From positions 992,001 through 1,056,000 of the forward strand of contig NZ_CP109994.1 of assembly GCF_025947065.1 (NCBI RefSeq): a stretch of DNA of 64,000 nucleotides. Direction: 5' to 3'. A program made the position numbers and the translations under genes. How positions within the stretch are numbered: position 1 is the first letter of the stretch; each line of letters starts with the position of its first letter. Of the stretch, positions 8,453 to 16,033 are shown piece by piece. The notes beneath the pieces were generated by a model. That model had not been told where the DNA came from. It saw only the letters and a list, made by a program, of their open reading frames with translations, and did no database searches. Source of the DNA: Flavobacterium sp. N1736 (GTDB lineage: Bacteria > Bacteroidota > Bacteroidia > Flavobacteriales > Flavobacteriaceae).

Positions 8453-10003
8453 CTAATGATCAGAAAGTATCATATTTGTTTTTGGCTTTTTAGATTTGTT
8501 CATTACCAATAATAATAGGGGCAAAGACAAAGCAAAAAACAAACCCACAAGAACAAACGCATCTCTGTAACTTAATAGCGATGATTGTTTGGTAACAACG
8601 CCTTCCATGAGTTTTAGAGCTTTACTTCGGGCATCGTTATATGCAAAACCTTTATGTTGAAAATAGTTTATATATGCATTAATTCTGTCCATAGCTTTTA
8701 CATTATCTGGCGTAACATTTGCAATTAGTACATTTCGGTGTGCGGCAAAACGGTGCGCGATGTACGTATTGATAATCGATACGCCAAAAGAACCTCCCAA
8801 TTGTCGCATCATATTATTTAGAGCCGCTCCCTGACCAACATCTTTATCATCCAGAGACGAAACGGCGAGCATCGTTAGCGGAACCGTAAGCAAAGCCATT
8901 CCCAAAGCCCTAAAAATAAGCGCTGTCGAAATTTCAAACGCACTTGTATTTAAGGTTATGCCTGACATTCGCCAGTTAAAATAAATAAACAATAGAAATC
9001 CTGCTGCAATAATAATAACCGGAGAAACGCCTTTTTGTAATAAAGTCCCGCAGAGTTTTAAGGCTACAAGTGCAAATAAAGCTCCCGGAAGCAACAACAA
9101 ACCTGTTTGATACGGTGAAAAACTCAACAAACGCTGCGCCACAACGGGACTTATATAAATAGAAATAAACATTCCAAAACCGGTTACGAAAGTTAAAATA
9201 GCCGCAATACTTAGCGTTTTACTTTTAAGAACCCTGAGATTTACAACGGGTTTTTCGACTTGCAATTCCCAATAAATGAATAGTAATAATGTGGTTACAG
9301 CGATCACAGTTAAAATAATAATATATCGGGTTTCAAACCAATCTTCGACTTCGCCTCTTTCCAGAACCGTTTGCAAAGCGCCAACACCTATGGCAAGTAA
9401 AGCAATTCCTGTCCAGTCAACTTTTGCTTTTTCAGGTTTAACGGGCGGTTCTTTCAGCAGAAAATAACATGAGATCGCTACCAAAATTCCAATTGGAATA
9501 TTGATTAAAAATATCCACGGCCAATCGTAATTCTCCGTAATATAACCACCAAGTGTTGGTCCAATTGTGGGACCAATAAAAATTCCTGCACCAAACAAAG
9601 CGCCTGCTGTCGATTGTTTGTCTTTCGGAAATAGCTCAAAAACAATAACTTGAGATATAGACAATAAAGCGCCGCCGCCAATGCCCTGAAAAAATCTGAA
9701 AAACACCAGCATCCAGATATTCGAAGCATGTCCGCACATAAACGAACAGAAAGTAAACAAGATAATCGAACCAATATAATAATTACGTCGACCGAGAGTC
9801 GCGCTCAAAAAACTCGTAATCGGAATAATAATCACATTGGCAATTGCATAAGCGGTGATAACCCAGGAAGTATCTTCGAGCGTTGCGCCAAGATTTCCGC
9901 TCATATGATACAGCGCCACATTTACAATCGATATATCAATTAGCTCCATAATGGCGGCTAAGATTACGGTAAAAATCAGTAGTTTTCGGTTTAATTCACT
10001 CAT
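8453..10003 (-). CDS. MFS multidrug exporter, DHA2 (EmrB/QacA) family
   Basis: A 516-residue integral membrane protein with about 14 hydrophobic segments, the number expected for the DHA2 family of drug:proton antiporters. Recognisable family segments include MELIDISIVNVAL in helix 1 (the D-containing motif), LGRRNYYIGSI after helix 2, and GIFIGPTIGPTLGGYI (motif C of exporters). No HlyD/EmrA partner or outer-membrane channel is adjacent. An operator shared with the TetR at 10936-11526 lies directly upstream of the start (10013-10028), so export is probably induced by a ligand of that repressor. Confidence 0.93.
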   Translation of the reverse strand: MSELNRKLLIFTVILAAIMELIDISIVNVALYHMSGNLGATLEDTSWVITAYAIANVIIIPITSFLSATLGRRNYYIGSIILFTFCSFMCGHASNIWMLVFFRFFQGIGGGALLSISQVIVFELFPKDKQSTAGALFGAGIFIGPTIGPTLGGYITENYDWPWIFLINIPIGILVAISCYFLLKEPPVKPEKAKVDWTGIALLAIGVGALQTVLERGEVEDWFETRYIIILTVIAVTTLLLFIYWELQVEKPVVNLRVLKSKTLSIAAILTFVTGFGMFISIYISPVVAQRLLSFSPYQTGLLLLPGALFALVALKLCGTLLQKGVSPVIIIAAGFLLFIYFNWRMSGITLNTSAFEISTALIFRALGMALLTVPLTMLAVSSLDDKDVGQGAALNNMMRQLGGSFGVSIINTYIAHRFAAHRNVLIANVTPDNVKAMDRINAYINYFQHKGFAYNDARSKALKLMEGVVTKQSSLLSYRDAFVLVGLFFALSLPLLLLVMNKSKKPKTNMILSDH

Positions 10004-10012
10004 GTTATATTT

Positions 10013-10028
10013 TATACCAATCGGTATA
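10013..10028. promoter_or_regulatory. TetR operator before the MFS exporter
   Basis: TATACCAATCGGTATA, 6-bp inverted arms around AATC, 10 bp upstream of the exporter start. The identical 16-mer occurs before the second tetR gene at 11554-11569. Confidence 0.8.
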
Positions 10029-10070
10029 TTTTAGTTCAAAAAAATTGTTTGATATGTTGTATAATTTCCA

Positions 10071-10166
10071 AACACATAGAAATATAGATTTTATAAAAAG
10101 CAAAAAGTCGTTTCACTAGTATTAATAAACATACCTATGCTTGAGAAACTATATGTTTCTATGTGT
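10071..10166. repeat. MITE-like element with AACACATAGAAA ends
   Basis: A 96-bp non-coding segment begins AACACATAGAAATATAG and ends with the inverted counterpart CTATATGTTTCTATGTGT. Related copies sit at 22365-22426, 48726-48858 and 48886-49020. Confidence 0.65.
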
Positions 10167-10184
10167 AGATCAATAGGCAAAAGT

Positions 10185-10646
10185 TTATTTATCAGATGAT
10201 AAAACCTTTTTTACCACATTGGTTTTATAAAGATTTGAATAGGCGCGGGCAATTAATCTGGTTTCGGCTTCGTTCCAGATTTCGCATTGTGCATTAATAA
10301 ATTGTCTTCCTTTTTTAATAATTAATGTTTTGGCAAATATCGTATCGCCTACATGAGCGGGAGCAAAATAATCAACATTCAGGTTTATCGTGGTATAAAA
10401 ATGTTCTTCATCCAATGAAAATAAAGTCGCACCAATACAATCGTCGGCAATTGCAGCGGTAACACCACCGTGTAATGATTTAATCGGGTTCGACATTTCT
10501 TCCCTTACAACATATTTAAAAGTAACTGTTCCGGGTTCTGCAACCACAACAATTGGTTTCATCCACAACATAAAAGGCGAGGGCGAAGCTGTAAATTCCC
10601 TGTCAAGGTGATCTTGTAATACTTGTAATCTTGTTTTTCGTTCCAT
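10185..10646 (-). CDS. PaaI-type hotdog-fold thioesterase
   Basis: A 153-residue single hotdog domain. The segment KSLHGGVTAAIADDCIGATLF carries the HGG loop and the acidic residue typical of PaaI/YbgC-like acyl-CoA thioesterases, followed by VGDTIFAKTLIIKKGRQFINAQCEI. It probably hydrolyses an aryl- or acyl-CoA thioester; the substrate cannot be read. A TetR-type operator variant (10901-10916) lies upstream, past a microsatellite-rich leader. This links it to the regulon of the MFS exporter. Confidence 0.85.
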   Translation of the reverse strand: MERKTRLQVLQDHLDREFTASPSPFMLWMKPIVVVAEPGTVTFKYVVREEMSNPIKSLHGGVTAAIADDCIGATLFSLDEEHFYTTINLNVDYFAPAHVGDTIFAKTLIIKKGRQFINAQCEIWNEAETRLIARAYSNLYKTNVVKKVLSSDK

Positions 10647-10790
10647 TATTTTTGAATTGTAAATTGTGAGTTGTGAGTTGTAAAATGTGAATTGTAAAAT
10701 ATGAATTGTAAATTGTGAGTTGTGAGTTGTGAATTGTGAATTGTGAGTTGTGAATTGTGAGTTGTGAATTGAAAATGTGAATTGAGTTTA
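10640..10790. repeat. AATTGTGAGTTGTGA-type microsatellite
   Basis: Degenerate tandem copies of GAATTGT/GAGTTGT (period about 7). They overlap the very start of the thioesterase gene and its leader. The matching minus-strand frame is a repeat artefact. Confidence 0.8.
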
Positions 10791-10802
10791 TTTTGCTTTT
10801 GA

Positions 10803-10880
10803 CATCTAACATCTAACATCTAACATCTAACATCTAACATCTAACATCTAACATCTAACATCTAACATCTAACATCTAAC
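10803..10880. repeat. Heptanucleotide microsatellite (CATCTAA)11
   Basis: Eleven perfect tandem copies of CATCTAA, directly upstream of the thioesterase leader and 20 bp from a TetR-type operator. Such an array is expected to be length-variable between strains. Confidence 0.95.
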
Positions 10881-10900
10881 TTTTAACTTTTAACTATTTT

Positions 10901-10916
10901 CATACTGATCGGTATA
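10901..10916. promoter_or_regulatory. TetR operator variant between thioesterase and tetR
   Basis: CATACTGATCGGTATA keeps the right half (TCGGTATA) of the 16-mer found at 10013 and 11554 and has two changes in the left half. It lies between the end of tetR and the thioesterase. Confidence 0.65.
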
Positions 10917-10935
10917 TTTTTGAATAAAAAAAGAG

Positions 10936-11526
10936 TTATTCTAAGTCGTTTATGATTTTATTTAATGAGATCATGATCGTAGATAAAATGCTTAAATCTC
11001 CGGTAACTTTTGCAATCATAACCGCGCCTTCAATTATGGCTATAAAAGTTAAGGCAGTTCGTTCAACGTCAATAGATTTGGCTTTAAATTCGCCCGCAGC
11101 AATGCCTTGTTCGATAAAATACATTATTTTTTCTTTCCACCAAAGAATAGCCCTTTCTACATTTTTTCTCAGTATTTGGTGTGTGTCGTCAGCTTCTGTG
11201 GCCGTATTCAAAATTGGACATCCACCGCTTGTAACCCTTAAATCATAATAATGAGAATACAAACGCGGATAAACTAATAATTTGTCTTTGAATGTTTTTT
11301 GCTTATCAATTTCATTGGCAAAAGTATCCTGAAGTTTTTTGATATTGTATTTAAAAACAGCAATTGCCACTTCATCTTTATTTTCAAAATTGCCGTAAAT
11401 ACTTCCTTTTGTAAGTCCCGTAGCCTCAGTAATATCGCTCATAGAAGTTCCGCTGTATCCTTTTTTATTAAAAATAGGTGCAGTTTTTTCGATGATATAT
11501 TGCTTGGTTTTTTCGGCTTTACTCAT
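10936..11526 (-). CDS. TetR/AcrR family transcriptional regulator
   Basis: A 196-residue TetR repressor starting at the ATG at 11526 (MSKAEKTKQYIIEKTAPIFN). An in-frame ATG at 11550 would begin 4 bp from the operator and is less likely. The helix-turn-helix region is GYSGTSMSDITEATGLTKGS, and the C-terminal part has SGGCPILNTATEADDTH. It is a paralogue of the TetR at 7562-8149. Three near-identical palindromes (before its own gene, before the thioesterase and before the MFS exporter) define its probable local regulon. Confidence 0.9.
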   Translation of the reverse strand: MSKAEKTKQYIIEKTAPIFNKKGYSGTSMSDITEATGLTKGSIYGNFENKDEVAIAVFKYNIKKLQDTFANEIDKQKTFKDKLLVYPRLYSHYYDLRVTSGGCPILNTATEADDTHQILRKNVERAILWWKEKIMYFIEQGIAAGEFKAKSIDVERTALTFIAIIEGAVMIAKVTGDLSILSTIMISLNKIINDLE

Positions 11527-11553
11527 AATTGAAATGAAATAACAGTGCAAATA

Positions 11554-11569
11554 TATACCAATCGGTATA
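11554..11569. promoter_or_regulatory. TetR autoregulatory operator
   Basis: TATACCAATCGGTATA, identical to the operator at 10013-10028 and 28 bp before the preferred tetR start. Confidence 0.8.
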
Positions 11570-11624
11570 ATAAATAATCCTTTTTTATCAATTTTTTTAA
11601 TTTGAAGAGGATTGAAGTAGAAAT

Positions 11625-11981
11625 TTAATTTTTAGCAGCAGCTTTTGTTTCTCTATTTTTAATATGATTTCGGTGTGCAATTCCCCAATTAATCATCTCC
11701 ATTATAATTGGTCCAAAAGATTGACAATACTCAGTCGATTCATAAAGTATAGGCACTTTTGCATCACGGTCTTCCGTTCTTTTTACAAGATTATTCAACT
11801 CCATATCTTTCAGTTCTTTCGAAAGCATTCGTGAAGTTATGCCCGGAATACTTTGCATAATTTCTGTAAATCGGGTATTGCCATTGCAGATCGAATTAAT
11901 GATAGGCAATTTCCATTTTCCACCCAAAACATATATAGTATCCTGAAGCGCCTGAAACTCTTCTTTCTGATTTCTAGCCAT
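11625..11981 (-). CDS. HxlR family transcriptional regulator
   Basis: A 118-residue winged-helix protein with the HxlR signature: LGGKWKLPIINSICNGNTRFTE, then IPGITSRMLSKELKDMELNNL and the wing VPILYESTEYCQSFGPII. Regulators of this family often respond to reactive aldehydes, quinones or disulfide stress, and frequently control a divergent oxidoreductase gene. Here the divergent neighbour is an SDR at 12262. The 280-bp intergenic region contains GTATACTCAATGATAC (12185-12200), whose outer GTAT/ATAC halves might form a binding site. Confidence 0.92.
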   Translation of the reverse strand: MARNQKEEFQALQDTIYVLGGKWKLPIINSICNGNTRFTEIMQSIPGITSRMLSKELKDMELNNLVKRTEDRDAKVPILYESTEYCQSFGPIIMEMINWGIAHRNHIKNRETKAAAKN

Positions 11982-12228
11982 GAAATATTATTTTTTACTA
12001 AGGTATAAAAAACATTTTATTTCTTTTAAAAACACATAAGTGATATAAGTAAAGATATATTTTTTTAAGTCTTGTTGTATTTAAATTTATATCATTCACA
12101 TAGTTTCGTAACTAATTAATTAAACCTTCAAACCTCTGTCCCTATGAACCTCTGTCCCTTTGCACCTTAAAAAAAACAATTTCAGTATACTCAATGATAC
12201 CTCCAAAAAAGCAATATACATTTGAATT

Positions 12229-12236
12229 TAACTTTG
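12229..12236 (+). promoter_or_regulatory. -7 element of the SDR promoter
   Basis: TAACTTTG fits the TAnnTTTG consensus and lies 25 bp before the SDR start. A possible HxlR site (12185-12200) is just upstream. Confidence 0.5.
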
Positions 12237-12261
12237 TCCCGTTAATTTAAAACATATAAAA

Positions 12262-13005
12262 ATGGACAATTTAAAAAATAAAGTTGCCGTAATCACAGGC
12301 GGAAACAGCGGTATTGGTTACGCAACAGCAAAACAATTAAAAGAGCAGGGCGCAACGGTTATTATTACCGGAAGAAGAAAAGAAGCCATCGAAACCGCCG
12401 CTTCACAATTAGGCGTTACTGCTATCGTTTCAGATCAGTCAAATGTTGCCGATACAGAAAATCTGGTTGCAAAAGTGAAACAAGATTTTGGCCAGGTTGA
12501 TATTTTGTTTATCAATGCCGGAATCACTGGATTAGGAACTATCGAACAAACTACCGAAGCTTTATTTGACAGTATTATGAATATCAATTTTAGAGGCGCG
12601 TATTTTACTTTAAGCAAATTTATTCCAATTTTAAAAGACGGCGCGTCAGTTGTATTTCTATCTTCAAATACGGCAAGTATGAGTTACGCAGGATCATCTG
12701 TTTATTCGTCTGGTAAAGCGGCACTTAATTCTGTTATGAAAATTGCATCTTTAGAATTAGCGCCAAGAAGAATCAGAGTAAATTCGATTAGTCCCGGACC
12801 AACAGAAACCGAAGTAATGAAAAAAGCAGGTCTGGACGCTGAAACCCTTAAAACAATTATGGAAGCTGTGGTAGACAAAATTCCCCTAAAACAAATGGGA
12901 ACTTCAGAAGACGTTGCCAAAATGGTTTCGCATCTAAGCAGCGACGCCTCAAAATTCATCACCGGAGCCAATTTTATTATGGATGGGGGAATGGTTCTTA
13001 ATTAA
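12262..13005 (+). CDS. SDR family oxidoreductase
   Basis: A 247-residue classical SDR similar to the glucose 1-dehydrogenase/3-oxoacyl-ACP reductase branch. Visible motifs: ITGGNSGIG at residues 11-19, INAG near 84-87, catalytic S135 region and Y148-x3-K152 (VYSSGKAAL), and the C-terminal ITGANFIMDGGM. It is divergently transcribed from the HxlR regulator, the usual arrangement for a stress-induced reductase. The substrate is unknown. Confidence 0.92.
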   Translation: MDNLKNKVAVITGGNSGIGYATAKQLKEQGATVIITGRRKEAIETAASQLGVTAIVSDQSNVADTENLVAKVKQDFGQVDILFINAGITGLGTIEQTTEALFDSIMNINFRGAYFTLSKFIPILKDGASVVFLSSNTASMSYAGSSVYSSGKAALNSVMKIASLELAPRRIRVNSISPGPTETEVMKKAGLDAETLKTIMEAVVDKIPLKQMGTSEDVAKMVSHLSSDASKFITGANFIMDGGMVLN

Positions 13006-13180
13006 GGTTCAAAGGGACAGAGGTTCAAAGTAGCAAAGGCTCAAAGCTGCAAAGTTTTTTTTAAAGTTAATAAGGTTCTAAGTTTTTGCCTACTGTCTTT
13101 GTTCCTATGAACCTTTGCAGCTTTGCACCTTTCTCAAAAAAACCTTTGTACCTTTGTTGCTCTGAACCTCTGAACCTTTT
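13006..13180. repeat. GGTTCAAAG-type intergenic repeat with inverted halves
   Basis: Direct copies of (A)GGTTCAAAGgnaC are followed by the inverted form (CCTTTG..., GAACCTCTGAACC). They form a long imperfect stem between the SDR and crp genes. Related sequence occurs near 12125-12170, 19862-19910 and 61188-61245. Confidence 0.65.
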
Positions 13181-13185
13181 TTTTC

Positions 13186-13758
13186 ATGAACTCCAAAGAA
13201 CTCCTAAAACAGCATATCTCCAAAAACGCTTCATTAACCGATGAACAATTCGACTATTTCTTTTCGCATTTTAAATCGCAGTCTTTTAAAAAAGGGCAAA
13301 CTATTATAAGTGCAGGCGATAAAGTGGATTGCGAGTATTTTGTGATTTCGGGTTGTTTGAAGGCTTTTTTTATCAACGATGAAATTAAAATGTATATACT
13401 GCAATTTTCGATGCCTACCTGGTGGACATCAGATTATGATGCTTTATACAGCCAGACAAAAGCAACCATAAATATTGACTGCATAAGTGATGTTGAAGTG
13501 CTTTGTCTTTCCAGTACTGATCGCGAAAAACTGTGTGCCGAATTTCATCAAATAGAACACTTTTTCCGTTGGCGAACCAATAAAGGATATGTCGCTTCTC
13601 AAAAACGACTTTTATCTTTCATGAATAATAATACCAAAAAACGCTACGAAGAACTTTTGGCGTTATATCCACAACTTTACAATCTTGTTCCCAAACATTT
13701 AATTGCCGCTTATCTGGGCGTTTCAAGAGAAACCCTGAGCAGGCTTTATAATTCTTGA
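13186..13758 (+). CDS. Crp/Fnr family transcriptional regulator
   Basis: A 190-residue cyclic-nucleotide-binding-fold regulator of the short Bacteroidota type. The beta-roll domain includes KKGQTIISAGDKVDCEYFVI and a W-rich segment (PTWWTSDYDAL). The C-terminal HTH is LVPKHLIAAYLGVSRETLSR. The classical cAMP-contact residues are not conserved in this subgroup, so the ligand is unknown. A Crp-like site GTGATCTACATCAC lies 230 bp downstream, before the yceI-like gene. Confidence 0.9.
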   Translation: MNSKELLKQHISKNASLTDEQFDYFFSHFKSQSFKKGQTIISAGDKVDCEYFVISGCLKAFFINDEIKMYILQFSMPTWWTSDYDALYSQTKATINIDCISDVEVLCLSSTDREKLCAEFHQIEHFFRWRTNKGYVASQKRLLSFMNNNTKKRYEELLALYPQLYNLVPKHLIAAYLGVSRETLSRLYNS

Positions 13759-13811
13759 TTTTTTTAGCCACAGATTAAAAAGATTAAAGGATTTTTCTAG
13801 TTTTCGTGTAG

Positions 13812-13913
13812 TTTGTCATCCTGACGAAGGAAGGATCTTCGCGAGTAACTCGACATGCAAAATTAACTTTGTGTAGCTTCTTGCGGGGATCCTTCCTTCG
13901 TCAGGATGACAAA
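13812..13913. repeat. Inverted GTCATCCTGACGAAGGAAGGAT element
   Basis: Two 26-bp arms, perfect inverted copies beginning TTTGTCATCCTGACG (13812-13837 and 13888-13913), enclose a 50-bp loop. Single or direct copies of the same element occur near 34739, 37929-38011 and 55703. It lies downstream of the crp-like gene and could also act as a transcription barrier. Confidence 0.85.
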
Positions 13914-13990
13914 AATGAGAATAAAATCTGCGTGAAATAAAACAGTTATTGCGTGAAACTAAAACCACAAATTCACCCAAAAATCCGAAT

Positions 13991-14004
13991 GTGATCTACA
14001 TCAC
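13991..14004. promoter_or_regulatory. Crp-like site before the YceI gene
   Basis: GTGATCTACATCAC fits GTGA-N6-TCAC, the core of Crp/Fnr operators, 57 bp upstream of the YceI gene start. A second site of the same form precedes the RidA gene (37100-37113), which also has a Crp/Fnr gene next to it. Confidence 0.5.
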
Positions 14005-14060
14005 GTAACCAATTTCTATAGTCGCCGTTCCTTTGTATTGTACTTTTAAATACAATAAAA

Positions 14061-14597
14061 ATGGAAACAACAAATTTTAAAATCGTAAGCGCAAACAGCC
14101 AAATCGATTGGACCGGAAGAAAAGTAACCGGCGCACATAATGGTACAATTGGTATCAATGAAGGTAATTTCATCTTTAATGATGGAAAAATAAAAGGTGG
14201 CAATATTGTCATTAACACGACAGCAATAAAAATTCTGGACGTTACAGATCCTGCAACAAATGCACAATTTGCCGGACATCTTGCTTCGGATGATTTTTTC
14301 TCAAGCGAAAAATTTCCTACTGCATCTTTTGATATTCTTTCAGTAAAAGAAATTGCAGAAAACACGTCTTATCTTGAAGGAAATCTTACCATAAAAGGTA
14401 TTACACATCTTGTTGGTTTTGAGGCATCGTCTGAAAATCATAACAAAAACCTGACACTTAAAGGTAAACTTGTAATTGACCGTACAAAATACGATATCAA
14501 ATTTCGCTCAGGAAACTTCTTTGTAGATTTAGGTGATACGTTGATTTACAACGACTTTGACTTAGATTTTAATATTACTGCCGAAGCAACAATCTAA
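14061..14597 (+). CDS. YceI family protein
   Basis: A 178-residue lipocalin-like YceI-domain protein. Diagnostic segments are IDWTGRKVTGAHNGTIGI near the N-terminus, the central FAGHLASDDFFSSEKFPTAS, and LEGNLTIKGITH. YceI proteins bind isoprenoid or other hydrophobic ligands; most are periplasmic, but this one has no signal peptide. First gene of a tightly packed run (14061-17119) with gaps of 1-16 bp, or overlapping ends. Confidence 0.93.
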   Translation: METTNFKIVSANSQIDWTGRKVTGAHNGTIGINEGNFIFNDGKIKGGNIVINTTAIKILDVTDPATNAQFAGHLASDDFFSSEKFPTASFDILSVKEIAENTSYLEGNLTIKGITHLVGFEASSENHNKNLTLKGKLVIDRTKYDIKFRSGNFFVDLGDTLIYNDFDLDFNITAEATI

Positions 14598-14607
14598 AAA
14601 CTAAACC

Positions 14608-14826
14608 ATGCCTTACGTAAAAATCGAATTGACCCGCGAAGGAGTAACACGCGAGCAAAAACAGGAATTAATAAGTGGCATAACCAATTTAATTACCGAT
14701 GTTTTGAATAAAGATCCGCATTTAACACATGTGGTCATTCAGGAAATCGAATTAGACGATTGGGGTTACGCAGGCGAACAAGTATCAGTATTAAGAGAAA
14801 AAGGCATAACAGCCGATAAAAAATAA
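14608..14826 (+). CDS. 4-oxalocrotonate tautomerase family protein
   Basis: A 72-residue protein starting M-P-Y-V-K-I-E. After loss of Met it would expose the catalytic Pro1 of the tautomerase superfamily. The helix KQELISGITNLITDVLNKDP and strand THVVIQEIELDDWGYAGE fit the small tautomerase fold. It sits 10 bp after yceI and 5 bp before an SDR. The reaction is probably enol-keto isomerisation of a 2-oxo acid, substrate unknown. Confidence 0.9.
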   Translation: MPYVKIELTREGVTREQKQELISGITNLITDVLNKDPHLTHVVIQEIELDDWGYAGEQVSVLREKGITADKK

Positions 14827-14831
14827 ATATC

Positions 14832-15566
14832 ATGAAAAAACAAACTATAATCGTTACCGGAGCAGCTTCCGGTATTGGAAAAGGAATCGCCAAATACTTT
14901 TTGGACAGAGGCGATAATGTGGTCATCAATTCAGTAACACCAAGTTCATTAGAAAGCACTTATAACGAGTTTGGCGCAGGCGATAATCTGGCAATGTTTG
15001 CCGGAGATGTAAGCAAAAAACAAACCGGAGAACAATTGGTGAAAATTGCCATCGAAAAATTTGGTTCTGTAGATGTACTGGTAAATAATGCCGGAATTTT
15101 TGACAGCAAACCTTTTTTGGAAGTTGATGAAGCGTATCTTGATAAATTCCTGACTACGAACTTAAAAGGAACTTATTTTACAACACAATCCGTAATTCCG
15201 CAAATGCTAAAACAACAAGACGGAGTTGTAATTAACATTGGAACTCCGCTTGTAAATCACGGATTAGGCGGATGGCCGGCAAGTGCTCCCGTAGCAAGCA
15301 AAGGCGCAATTCATGCACTTACGATTCAGTTAGCGGCAGAATTTGGAAAGCAAAATATTCGTGTAAATACCGTTGCGCCCGGAGTAATTCGCACACCAAT
15401 GCACGGTGATAAAGCCGATCAGAATGCAGGTTTGCATTTGGTAAACAGGGTAGGTGAAATCGATGATGTTGCCGAAATGGTTTATACCATTGCAAAAAGT
15501 ACTTTTATTACCGGATCAATCATTAATGTTGATGGCGGAAAAGGTGCCGGACACAATTTAAACTAA
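14832..15566 (+). CDS. SDR family protein lacking the catalytic tyrosine
   Basis: A 244-residue SDR. The cofactor motif VTGAASGIGKG (residues 8-18) and VNNAG (84-88) are normal, as are the C-terminal TRTP-like and INVDGG segments. The active site is not: where YxxxK is expected the sequence reads P153-V-A-S-K157. The catalytic serine position reads INIGTPL with a threonine at 138. The lysine is kept. It may be a divergent enzyme or a non-catalytic NAD(P)-binding protein. Part of the 14061-17119 operon, 5 bp after the tautomerase. Confidence 0.88.
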   Translation: MKKQTIIVTGAASGIGKGIAKYFLDRGDNVVINSVTPSSLESTYNEFGAGDNLAMFAGDVSKKQTGEQLVKIAIEKFGSVDVLVNNAGIFDSKPFLEVDEAYLDKFLTTNLKGTYFTTQSVIPQMLKQQDGVVINIGTPLVNHGLGGWPASAPVASKGAIHALTIQLAAEFGKQNIRVNTVAPGVIRTPMHGDKADQNAGLHLVNRVGEIDDVAEMVYTIAKSTFITGSIINVDGGKGAGHNLN

Positions 15567-15567
15567 A

Positions 15568-16017
15568 ATGAGAACTTTTTTATTAATTGCTTTTATGCTC
15601 TGGAATTTTCAGGGCATAAAAGCACAAATTAAGACTAAAATGGAAAATCAGAAAGAAGTTGAAGCAATTAAAAATGCCATAGAAAACAATTATTTCAAAG
15701 GCATTTATGAAGGAGACGAAACGGTTTTGGGAAGCATTTTTTATCCCGGCACATTAGTGTACGGAGATGTAAAAGGACAGCCTTATTTTAAAACCGCAGA
15801 TTTATATCTTGACGGCGTAAAAAACAGACAAAGTCCCAAAGATTCAGGCAAACCTTTTAAAGGAGAAATTTTGGATATACGTGTTGTAAATTCAATAGCT
15901 GTAGCCGAAATTAATGTTAAAATGTACGATTTTAATTATCGGGATTTTTTATCTTTCCATAAGATTAACGGAAAATGGCTGATTGTCAATAAAATGTTGA
16001 CAGATGTAAGTGAATAA
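15568..16017 (+). CDS. Secreted NTF2-like protein
   Basis: A 149-residue protein with an N-terminal signal peptide (MRTFLLIAFMLWNFQGIKAQ). The rest is an NTF2-like fold of the lumazine-binding type: AIENNYFKGIYEGDETVLGS, LYLDGVKNRQSPK, and the closing FLSFHKINGKWLIVNKML. Such proteins have varied or unknown roles, and no catalytic set is evident. It begins 1 bp after the preceding SDR stop, so it is in the same operon. Confidence 0.82.
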   Translation: MRTFLLIAFMLWNFQGIKAQIKTKMENQKEVEAIKNAIENNYFKGIYEGDETVLGSIFYPGTLVYGDVKGQPYFKTADLYLDGVKNRQSPKDSGKPFKGEILDIRVVNSIAVAEINVKMYDFNYRDFLSFHKINGKWLIVNKMLTDVSE

Positions 16018-16033
16018 CTTTAAATGGAGAAAA

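Noticed and set aside
10603..10812. 69-codon frame with repeating HNSQ/TIHNS residues
   Set aside because: It is the translation of the GAATTGT microsatellite and overlaps the thioesterase start; a repeat artefact.
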